This document shows, piece by piece, positions 9,001 to 15,498 of a stretch of 48,509 nucleotides of DNA. The notes under the pieces are model-generated. The model saw only the letters and a program-made list of their open reading frames with translations. It did no database searches and was not told the DNA's origin. Within the stretch, counting starts at the first letter, position 1. Every line of letters starts with the position of its first letter. The DNA comes from Chlamydiota bacterium (GTDB lineage: Bacteria; Chlamydiota; Chlamydiia; Chlamydiales; Parachlamydiaceae). The position numbers were made by a program, and so were the translations under genes. Location of the stretch: NCBI GenBank assembly GCA_013287465.1, contig JABDDS010000001.1, forward strand, positions 1 through 48,509, given 5' to 3'.

Positions 9001-9334
9001 TTTATTAAGTAAATACGACGCCGTCGACCAAGAACAAACCCTCTACGCAAGTGCCGGCAATGCACTGCTTTCAGCTGGCGTTGATGACCATATTTGGGAG
9101 TTATTTTTAAAGATCATTCAAGTAAGCGATCAAAAAGAACAAGTCAAAAAAATGGTCGACGAAATCAATGGACTCCTAGAGCAAAATATCAAATCACAAG
9201 AACAGGAAAGAATCGCAACACAAGGGAGACTGCCCTCTCCAGTACGTGATCACGAACTTCATGCAATAGACCTCAAAATTGCAAGCAATAAAAGACTGCA
9301 AACACTGCTCTCAAACTTGGGAGCTAAGGGGTAA
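6035..9334 (+). CDS. Large seven-haem c-type cytochrome (complex III-associated)
   Basis: A 1099-residue protein with one N-terminal membrane anchor (residues 5-28) and seven CXXCH haem c sites near residues 80, 203, 279, 323, 439, 664 and 831. The last sites sit in class I cytochrome c-like modules (AQCHGDHLQGNG and AYCHGTDADGSG, each with a later Met-Pro or Met-Ala-Pro ligand region). The final 200 residues carry no haem and are charged and helical, probably a coiled coil. Position directly after cytochrome b, with GGTGGGA before the ATG, makes it the electron acceptor of the complex. It is far larger than cytochrome c1 or f and probably fuses several carriers. Whether it hands electrons directly to the cbb3 oxidase is inference. 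Confidence 0.88.
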   Translation: MRGDRFQIALIVLGIAVVCLLSYFFYKELFPEYRIYQNDYIALEKFRSTYTHEPPPAFSPGVKQIVFEREDKGPASIDRCISCHVATQLPHFSPTKIAHDANGNIKRNADGTPVQEPNENYVWMKLEEKIIALTDPKVNEQLKEQKEWGELKTRHDEAENLKALKVANVDDQIYDVTKVLRMHPLIGKETRPFEFHPIDDYGCTMCHSGNGRGLTTEKAHGPVYDGQYEIEHAGPTPQFLEKDFNNDPDFARVFNHKPSDSLLFQTTPILVGNLIQSSCVQCHAQNGITGLKKSEEKLTNDSQVNSLTTNYQRGEELFISQACYACHRIAGVARGGIGPELTREGDTYPWFLKESIVWPQADLKTSTMPNFMLDHVELEDLMTYLLAQKGQSKAVSPIAYKLNIQEWEAGRKASWEKPIPPSDIHNIDYGMTVFATEGCASCHRLEGFESSVGYRIEREAKPTFEAIAQERAWFRNMFPEDLRGSTIVKILEENSKEIDLRIVDKARQEGLLDKIDAEYPGLIESFYSNFRYATRAKNKLYQLEMDNAITPKQKETITKEEAIWKERVHRILLAYIQEYGLGRLIGPRLNWSGVYRSDQWLMEHFRNPAGHVPRSIMPIFPFDDTKFYALTYMLDVVGKRNRDAVHALWQHEGFNPALAYEMHCAQCHGDHLQGNGPVATWIYPIPKNLRNTEFMRNLTKDKAIDSIIHGIKGTPMAPWGEAPKDKENYDGIPVLSHEEATKLVNWLYKTLPGASVENLPKYQYSAAQVVNELHQEGGSLGINQTKETIDDVFRVVPNPVKGERADLYYIKKEYYTPENIEQGQRFFALNCAYCHGTDADGSGLRASIMSDAKPRMLTNLDWLKTADDLKLLRSIKYGVLGTSMTPWGDFTNSLQRLQLVMYIRSLSFDKERRDQLTEALYQVFNEKNLQIEKSRIVGYASLNAAQKEYDQIEKERTNPSISDEEALALFAKQLKLKRQLDELKKEDQLLLSKYDAVDQEQTLYASAGNALLSAGVDDHIWELFLKIIQVSDQKEQVKKMVDEINGLLEQNIKSQEQERIATQGRLPSPVRDHELHAIDLKIASNKRLQTLLSNLGAKG

Positions 9335-9432
9335 ATTTTAAACCATTCGATCAATTCTGCTTTCTGCATGTGAAGGCGATAATACTCCATATAGTCATAA
9401 GCTTGTTTATCCAGCTTGATTTCTAACCGCAT
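9259..9432 (-). CDS. Possible small ORF overlapping the cytochrome gene end
   Basis: A 57-residue open frame on the minus strand overlaps the 3' end of the cytochrome gene. The N-terminal 38 residues are charged and helical (MRLEIKLDKQAYDYMEYYRL) and could be a remnant of a small regulatory or antitoxin-like protein. No Shine-Dalgarno is clear, and the C-terminal third is only antisense to the cytochrome. Probably a degraded gene or chance. Confidence 0.2.
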   Translation of the reverse strand: MRLEIKLDKQAYDYMEYYRLHMQKAELIEWFKIYPLAPKFESSVCSLLLLAILRSIA

Positions 9433-9530
9433 TTTCTATATAATCATCTCTATATCAATAATTTGCATTAACACTTTAGAGCGCACCTAAAATCATAGCC
9501 CTTTCAATCGCCGCGCTCTTAATCGCTAGG

Positions 9531-9560
9531 TTGACAATAAAATATTTTAACTTATATAAT
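9531..9560 (+). promoter_or_regulatory. Consensus sigma-70 promoter of the F-box gene
   Basis: Exact TTGACA at 9531-9536 and exact TATAAT at 9555-9560 with an 18-base spacer, 34 bases before the ATG at 9595. It is the best promoter match I noticed in the window. Confidence 0.7.
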
Positions 9561-9594
9561 AGCTAACAAATCGCCAGAACAAGGAGATAAAATT

Positions 9595-11235
9595 ATGAGT
9601 ACTAATTCAAACCCTGTCAGAGGGGGAGCAGGACTTCCTCCTTCAAAACCATCGGATAACTCAGCACAATCACATAATCTTTCAAGTATGCCCGATGAGC
9701 TTACAAGTAAAATAGTTGGGTGGCTTGCCCCAAAAGAAGCAGCCCTGCTAACGGTCAATCGACAATTTAACGCTCAAACCCCGAATGACTTCTACAGTGA
9801 ACGTAGTTTATCTAATAAGTTGTTTATTGAATTTCTAGTCACAAATTTAACTATTTTGAATCCAGTCAAATTCAGGCAAGAGATCGATCAACTCAAACAA
9901 ATTTCGGCAACTATGGATATTGGGGCTGGTTTAGACGGTCCAGCTGCAGCCAGCGCACATCCTCACTCTTCAAGCAGCCCTACTGCCACAAGCTCTCCGC
10001 CTCAACAATCAAATGTTAAATCTATGGTTAACCAACTCGCAAGCAAACAAGCGGAAATGAATTCACTATTAAGTCATCTAAATCTGGACATTGACACATT
10101 CTGTTTTTTAGCAGCTGCATTGCAAACGACCAGAACACCAATTGCTTTTGGTCGATTACTTCTGAATTGTATAAATTGTAAAATTGCGTTAATGTCTGAA
10201 CCCGAACAAATAGCTTTTAAGCAAGAGTTTTTTAAAAAATTAGTATCATTCGATACTGGTGAATTCCTTTCATTGTTCCTTGAGACCACCGTTTTAGAGC
10301 CAAATGAGCCCAATCCCTATCTCAAGTTTAATCGATTCTCTCAATTGATTTCGATAGTGGCCAATACATGCGCACGGTTTTTTAGAGAGGATGGAGCAGA
10401 TAAAGAGCATCAAATCAAAAAAGCTCTCACATCCATGTTAAAAGCTATCGCAGTGAGGAAACGTTTCGATAATGAACAACATTCAGCAATCTGTGATTTT
10501 CTTGATATCCTAATAGGAAATGCAGATCTCGATCGAAACCAAATTTTTGATTATATCGTCGTGCCCCTCATTACGAAAGTTCCTGATACCCCAGAAACAT
10601 ATCATCCTCTATCATATCTTATCGCTAGAGCATATCTAAGCCACGGCAACATTGATTTAGCAAGCAGGGCTGCTAGCTTGAGTCCTAGCGACAGAATTAA
10701 AAATCAAGTGTTGGAAGCGCTTTGCAGAGACTACCTACATCCTTTAAGAAACCAACCAGACGCTGCGCTCGCACTAGCCGACTACACGACAGATGATCAA
10801 TCGCGTGCTAAAATATTAGAATTAGTGTGCTGCTACTACCACGACCAACGAGACACCGATACAGCCTTCAATATTGCTAAGTTAATTCCCAGAAGTCAAT
10901 CAATCTGCAGAGATCAAAACCTGGATGCTATATGCGATTGCTATTTATATTATGGAAGACCTGATCTAGCCACGGAAGCCGCACTTGAAATTCCCGTGAC
11001 ATCAGAATACTCCTCATTGGGCAAAGTATGTAAATATTATGCAAATAGAGGAGCGGTTTCACGATCAATAGCAACGGCTCTCTTACCTGCTGAAGATCAG
11101 GATAAATTGATAGTGTTACGAGAGATCGTCCAATTCTATGCTGTAAATAATAACTACACCAAAGAACAAATTCTTGATCTTATTTCCGAAGAAGCAACTA
11201 AGCAGGGATTCGCAAGACTAATGAGGGATATATAA
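9595..11235 (+). CDS. F-box domain protein with helical-repeat C-terminus
   Basis: 546 residues. Residues 30-65 (SSMPDELTSKIVGWLAPKEA and the following VNRQF) match the F-box pattern of a leucine-proline start, an Ile/Leu helix and a closing vs-r-w-like segment. F-boxes bind host Skp1 and recruit substrates to SCF ubiquitin ligases; such proteins are known in amoeba symbionts. A Ser/Pro-rich linker (about 115-140) leads to a long all-helical region. Its C-terminal half contains ALADYTTDD, AFNIAKLIP and ATEAALEIP, short TPR-like helical repeats. AAGGAG precedes the ATG. It is probably a secreted host-directed effector (inference). It lies between the bc complex and cbb3 oxidase genes and has its own promoter. 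Confidence 0.75.
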   Translation: MSTNSNPVRGGAGLPPSKPSDNSAQSHNLSSMPDELTSKIVGWLAPKEAALLTVNRQFNAQTPNDFYSERSLSNKLFIEFLVTNLTILNPVKFRQEIDQLKQISATMDIGAGLDGPAAASAHPHSSSSPTATSSPPQQSNVKSMVNQLASKQAEMNSLLSHLNLDIDTFCFLAAALQTTRTPIAFGRLLLNCINCKIALMSEPEQIAFKQEFFKKLVSFDTGEFLSLFLETTVLEPNEPNPYLKFNRFSQLISIVANTCARFFREDGADKEHQIKKALTSMLKAIAVRKRFDNEQHSAICDFLDILIGNADLDRNQIFDYIVVPLITKVPDTPETYHPLSYLIARAYLSHGNIDLASRAASLSPSDRIKNQVLEALCRDYLHPLRNQPDAALALADYTTDDQSRAKILELVCCYYHDQRDTDTAFNIAKLIPRSQSICRDQNLDAICDCYLYYGRPDLATEAALEIPVTSEYSSLGKVCKYYANRGAVSRSIATALLPAEDQDKLIVLREIVQFYAVNNNYTKEQILDLISEEATKQGFARLMRDI

Positions 11236-11769
11236 TCCAATATATGTAATATTTATACCACCATGTATAAACAGGGAAACCCAAAGCAAAAGGGAAAACA
11301 ACCTTCGGCTATCCGTTGCTGCGGTAGCCGAAGATGCCAAAGGTTGTCCCTTCTTTGTGCCTTCGTGTCTTTGTGTTTAATTTTATAGTGACAACTGGTT
11401 AATAATTAAACACAAAGACACGAAGGCTCAAAGAGAAGGCAGTCATCATAGAATTATCTCTTATGAGGTACTCATTTGCGTGATGAACCATTTATTATTC
11501 CGTTATTCCGTTTTGTTCCGTTATTTTCCGTTATTTTCCGTTATTTTATGTTATATTTCGATAAGGTTGCCCCTCTTTGCGCCTTTGCGTCTTTGCGTTA
11601 AAAAATTGATGCGGGATGCTTTACCCAGTTCTTTTCAGGCTCGGTCTCGGTCTCGGGCTCGGGCATGGTCTCAGAATATTTCGCTAATTCTTTTTTTGTT
11701 GATAAATACGGAGGTAAAATATAGTGTATCTAATATACCAAGCGTGATTCAAAAAAATGAGATAGATGT
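11236..11769. other. Gene-free stretch of hairpins and simple repeats
   Basis: Three structures are visible. First, a hairpin at about 11298-11347 pairs CAACCTTCGGCTA with TAGCCGAAG...GGTTG. Second, a palindrome at 11349-11439 pairs CCTTCTTTGTGCCTTCGTGT with ACACGAAGGCTCAAAGAGAA and resembles the CACAGAG family. Third, a tandem run of CCGTTATTTT units spans about 11495-11551. A lone half arm CTTTGCGCCTTTGCGTCTTT follows at about 11575-11600, then a CTCGG/TCTCGG simple repeat at about 11640-11673. No gene is convincing. The promoter of ccoN should lie at the 3' end, where GGAGGTAAAAT is the only strong motif. Confidence 0.6.
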
Positions 11770-13218
11770 ATGGAAAATGTGAAAGTTGTTTACGAAGATC
11801 GACCAGTCAAATTGATGCTTTACCCAAGTATCCTCTTCATGGTATTTGGAATGTTCGTGGGCGTCTACATGGCTTTTAACACCTTCCTATTCCCAGATTA
11901 TTTCTCCGGTGAATATGTCCATTTCGGAAGGGTTCGTCCAGTGCACGTAGGCTCTGTCACCCTACTGTGGTTGCTCTCCGCCGACGTCGGACTCCTCTAT
12001 TACTTCGTTCCACGCCTCTGCGGAACTCCACTGTGGAGCCCTAAGCTTGCTTACGTGGCGGTCACTTTATGGTGGTCTTCATTTGCTTTAGGGGTGCTCT
12101 CGTATCCATGGGGAACCAATTTCGGCTGGGAGTATGCTGAACTTCCAACTTGGCTAGGAATGATTCCTATTAAATTCATCACGACAATCGCCTGGGCGCT
12201 CACGGCTCTCAATATTATGATGACCATTGCAACGAGAAAATACGAAAAGATGTACGTCTCTCTATGGTACGTCATGGGAACGCTTGTCTGGACAACATTT
12301 ACCTATATCACCGGCAGCTATGGTGTCAACTGGGTACCAGAAGGGATCTCACGTGTCAATGTCAGCTTCTTTTACATCCATAACCTCGTCGGATTGATCT
12401 TTACCCCCATGGGACTTGCTTCAGCCTATTATTTTCTCCCTAAGCTCGCCAACACCCCAATCTACAGCCATCGTCTTTCGATGATCGGATTCTGGGCCAT
12501 CGCCTTCGTTTACGCCTGGATTGGCGCCCACCACATCATGCACGGGCCAATGTCCCAATGGCTACAGACAACGGCTGTCGTCTTCTCAATTTGGTTGTTT
12601 ATCCCCGTATGGACCGTTGTTTACAATCTCTTCGCCACCCTCAAAGGACACTGGGCAGAATACATACAAAGCGCTCCGATTCGTTTTTTGATGATGGGTA
12701 ATATTTTCTACCTCATCACATGCATCCAAGGACCCTTAATGGCACTGCGTAATATCAACGAAATCACATCGAAGACAGACTGGGTGATCGGCCATTCCCA
12801 CATTTCCCTCTATGGAGCATTTACCTTTTTTGCCATTGCCGGTATCTACCAAGCCATCCCCGTCATTACCAAAAAGCCATTGTGGTCTAATCGATTGGCC
12901 GACTGGCATTTCAACCTAAATCTCATTGGCAGCGTCCCTTTCATCCTCGCTCTCTGGCTTGGAGGCTTCTGGCAAGGAGTCCTATGGGCCACATGGGCCA
13001 ATGGAACGAGCTACGCCGAATTCCACAATAACTTAACACTGCTCTCCTTCTTAGACACAATTGCACAAATGCATTATTTTTGGGTCTTTAGAGCCATTGG
13101 AGGGGTAATCATTCTTTTTGCCAACATTCTTTTTGCTATCAATATTTTTAACACAATCGTGTTAAAACCAGTGCCAACAGAAGATAAGCAATTAGAAAAA
13201 GTGAAGGTGACGTTATGA
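11770..13218 (+). CDS. ccoN: cbb3-type cytochrome c oxidase subunit I
   Basis: The catalytic haem-copper oxidase subunit, 482 residues with about 12 membrane helices. Histidine-containing metal-ligand regions are visible: RPVHVGSVTLLWL (low-spin haem b), FYIHNLVGLIFTP and GAHHIMHGP (CuB region) and WVIGHSHISLYGA (high-spin and low-spin haem ligands). The lack of the aa3-type cross-link motif and the GHSH arrangement identify the cbb3 class, a high-affinity oxidase for low oxygen. Its stop overlaps the ATG of ccoO by four bases (ATGA), indicating coupled translation. Only a weak purine-rich sequence precedes the ATG. Confidence 0.94.
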   Translation: MENVKVVYEDRPVKLMLYPSILFMVFGMFVGVYMAFNTFLFPDYFSGEYVHFGRVRPVHVGSVTLLWLLSADVGLLYYFVPRLCGTPLWSPKLAYVAVTLWWSSFALGVLSYPWGTNFGWEYAELPTWLGMIPIKFITTIAWALTALNIMMTIATRKYEKMYVSLWYVMGTLVWTTFTYITGSYGVNWVPEGISRVNVSFFYIHNLVGLIFTPMGLASAYYFLPKLANTPIYSHRLSMIGFWAIAFVYAWIGAHHIMHGPMSQWLQTTAVVFSIWLFIPVWTVVYNLFATLKGHWAEYIQSAPIRFLMMGNIFYLITCIQGPLMALRNINEITSKTDWVIGHSHISLYGAFTFFAIAGIYQAIPVITKKPLWSNRLADWHFNLNLIGSVPFILALWLGGFWQGVLWATWANGTSYAEFHNNLTLLSFLDTIAQMHYFWVFRAIGGVIILFANILFAINIFNTIVLKPVPTEDKQLEKVKVTL

Positions 13219-14507
13219 GCGAACCAGACAAACACCACAAAGGCTTCTTTCACAATCTAGATCTTTCAGCAGTTTTAACACTACTTGGCATTATCATTTT
13301 GTTTTCAACTGCGATCGTCGTCACACTGCTTGCTCCGCGCTATGTCGACCCTACATGGACAGCTCCCAGCAGCGCCTACCAAGTGCAAATGTACGAAGTG
13401 GCAGACCCCAATTTTTACATTAGCAGTGCAACAGCGGGAAATCCCACATTGCAGTTTGTCTACCACCTAAAAAATCACTACTCCCTATTGCTTTTTCACG
13501 AAAATGAAGCCCTACGCATTGTGGCTCCTCCAGAATTAACTCAATTCATCACTAAGTACGACGAACCCACAATGAAACTGACATCGAACTTAATGCTTCT
13601 GCGCAAACCGGAAAAAAATACACACTTCGACGCCATCGCCGCAGCAGATACATTACGAACCGACGCATTAAACAAATGGGAGACTGCACATCCCGACTGG
13701 AAAGAAAAAAAATTAGTTAAACCAACAATCGAAATACTTGAACTTTACACTCCCCAAGGAGAAGACGCCTTTGTCGTTGCAACGACAAATGGAACCATCG
13801 AAAATTGGATCGATCAAAACTATAAAATCCTCGATTCTTCAGCTCAACAAGACTACCATAAAGACCATGGAGTCATTTACATCTACAATCCCCAAGAATA
13901 TCGGGTCGCTCATCTACAGTTTAACGATACAGAAGGATGGACGTACGACCACAATGGGGAACCTATTCAAAGCCTACAACACCTCAAAAGCCATCCTCTC
14001 GGCTTCCACTCGCGTGCCGAATTGATCGCAGAAGGGGAACATATCTACGCGATTGAAGGATGCTGGTATTGCCACACCGATCAAACACGTACGCTCGTTC
14101 AAGATGTCGTCGCAAATGGATCTGACTCCTACCCAGCCCCCCCCTCTTCAGCAAACGAATATATCTACCAAAAAATTACATTTCCAGGCACTAGGAGAAT
14201 AGGTCCAGACCTCTCGCGAGTTGGGATCAAACGTCCCAGCAGAGACTGGCATCGAGGCCATTTTTGGTCTCCCAAGACCGCCAGTCAAGGATCTATTATG
14301 CCTGCATTCCGCCATTTCTTTGATGAAGACCCCAGAGGCACAGCTAAAAATCTAACAGGGATCCCCAACTACAAATTTGAAGCGATTTTTCAATATTTAA
14401 TGACGAAAGGAACGCGCATCACCCCACCCACACAAGCTTGGTGGCTAGGAAAAGACCCTATTAACACGAAAGCGATCATCGAAGGCAGAGGGAATGTTCC
14501 TGAATAA
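13215..14507 (+). CDS. ccoO: cbb3-type oxidase monohaem subunit II
   Basis: 430 residues with one N-terminal membrane helix (about residues 16-40) and one haem c site, CWYCHTDQTR, near residue 285. The family hallmarks GTRRIGPDLSRVG and the axial methionine region IMPAFRHFF follow. About 130 residues between the membrane helix and the haem domain make it longer than most CcoO proteins, which are about 200-240 residues. That segment (approximately residues 60-240) has no motif I recognise and may replace or bind something in this lineage. It carries electrons to CcoN. It overlaps ccoN upstream and ccoQ downstream. Confidence 0.92.
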   Translation: MSEPDKHHKGFFHNLDLSAVLTLLGIIILFSTAIVVTLLAPRYVDPTWTAPSSAYQVQMYEVADPNFYISSATAGNPTLQFVYHLKNHYSLLLFHENEALRIVAPPELTQFITKYDEPTMKLTSNLMLLRKPEKNTHFDAIAAADTLRTDALNKWETAHPDWKEKKLVKPTIEILELYTPQGEDAFVVATTNGTIENWIDQNYKILDSSAQQDYHKDHGVIYIYNPQEYRVAHLQFNDTEGWTYDHNGEPIQSLQHLKSHPLGFHSRAELIAEGEHIYAIEGCWYCHTDQTRTLVQDVVANGSDSYPAPPSSANEYIYQKITFPGTRRIGPDLSRVGIKRPSRDWHRGHFWSPKTASQGSIMPAFRHFFDEDPRGTAKNLTGIPNYKFEAIFQYLMTKGTRITPPTQAWWLGKDPINTKAIIEGRGNVPE

Positions 14508-14709
14508 ATATGTTCTAGCTTATGCCTTAGCAGCAGAAAGAGATAGCAGTGGCGTCTATGGAGGAATCCTTCACTACGCCCTCGTCTTCGCGTTAGTAGG
14601 AAGTGCTTTTTTAGCATTTTTTTATTTTTGGAGTCGCGGACGCCTTGATATGGATGAAGAACCAAAGTTACGTATGATGAGCGATGAGGAGAATAATGAT
14701 GGAAGATGA
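14494..14709 (+). CDS. ccoQ: Small CcoQ-like cbb3 oxidase subunit
   Basis: 71 residues with a single membrane helix near residues 26-47 (HYALVFALVGSAFLAFFYFW) and an acidic C-terminus. Size, position between ccoO and the CcoP-like gene, and topology fit CcoQ, which stabilises the oxidase. Sequence conservation in that family is low, so the call depends on context. It overlaps the 3' end of ccoO by 14 bases. Confidence 0.65.
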   Translation: MFLNKYVLAYALAAERDSSGVYGGILHYALVFALVGSAFLAFFYFWSRGRLDMDEEPKLRMMSDEENNDGR

Positions 14710-14950
14710 TGAAATTGAACATTATGGTGATCCAAACATTGCAAGCAAAGACGCTCCTGTTCCTTTGTGGCTAAAAGCCAGCTATGCCGGTTGGATTGTC
14801 TTTGGGATCGTTTGGTTCTTTCTATTCTGGAATGGAAGCTTCGGCTGGTTTGACAGAGGATACTGGAAGGAACTTCAAGAGGCCGCAGCAACGACATACC
14901 CATTTCAAGTAGACCTCAATGCGCGTGAGCACACTGCTGATGGCAAGTAA
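14699..14950 (+). CDS. CcoP N-terminal-like subunit without haem c domains
   Basis: 83 residues. The start DDEIEHYGDPNIAS followed by PVPLWLKASYAGWIVFGIVW is typical of the FixP/CcoP N-terminal domain: a polar start with a d-n-p-l-P-W-w pattern and a membrane helix. After FDRGYWKELQEAAATTYPF the protein stops. No CXXCH is present, whereas classical CcoP carries two haem c domains after this point. AGGAG at 14687-14691 lies seven bases before the ATG at 14699, which overlaps the ccoQ stop. The haem part may be lost, or its role taken by the seven-haem cytochrome at 6035. The downstream DNA shows no remnant of a CXXCH domain in this frame. Confidence 0.7.
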   Translation: MEDDEIEHYGDPNIASKDAPVPLWLKASYAGWIVFGIVWFFLFWNGSFGWFDRGYWKELQEAAATTYPFQVDLNAREHTADGK

Positions 14951-15404
14951 ATTTTCTGTATAGAAGATCGCCGGCCTCTGAAATTAATGTCCCTGCCCAA
15001 GCCCCCAAAGAAGTCGCGACAATCGGAACAAAAATAGTATCGTGATGATCGATATGACACACTAAAGCCCCCACAGTAGCCGCCAAAGAAAGTAAAGGAG
15101 GCAATTTAACACCCGTGAGCTGCTCTATAGACCCTAAAGAACAGGAAGAAACAGAATGTCCTTTGTGGCAACTATCCACTTGTGCAAAATAGTTGTAAAT
15201 CCCAACAGCCACACCAAAAAGAAAAAAAGGAAGAAATAGTTCTAAATTTGTATAGGCAGCAAAAACCCCCAAGGCAACAGCGCTTATTTTTTCTAATACA
15301 GTGATAAACGTGCTGAAAATAGAAGAACTATGTGGATGAGAGGCTTCGGTATTGCAACGAGCATGTGCAGGATCTGTGCAAAATTGTCCTGGGATTCCTT
15401 TCAT
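14916..15404 (-). CDS. Hypothetical Cys/His-containing membrane protein
   Basis: 162 residues from the ATG at 15404, which has AAAGGAC about ten bases upstream. The longer frame to 15536 runs into a repeat palindrome and is not real. Hydrophobic stretches near residues 35-80 and 105-140 suggest three or four membrane helices. Cysteine and histidine residues cluster at the start (CTDPAHARC), in the middle (CHKGHSVSSC) and at the end (CHQQCAHAH), which could bind metal. The gene converges on the CcoP-like gene with a 35-base overlap. I do not recognise the family. Confidence 0.6.
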   Translation of the reverse strand: MKGIPGQFCTDPAHARCNTEASHPHSSSIFSTFITVLEKISAVALGVFAAYTNLELFLPFFLFGVAVGIYNYFAQVDSCHKGHSVSSCSLGSIEQLTGVKLPPLLSLAATVGALVCHIDHHDTIFVPIVATSLGAWAGTLISEAGDLLYRKFTCHQQCAHAH

Positions 15405-15498
15405 TATTAATGTCCTTTTTATCGAAAAAGTGTACAATATACCCCTATTTAGATAAAGGATAATAATAAGATGTGTGATTAAAGGAACAGAAGACGCT

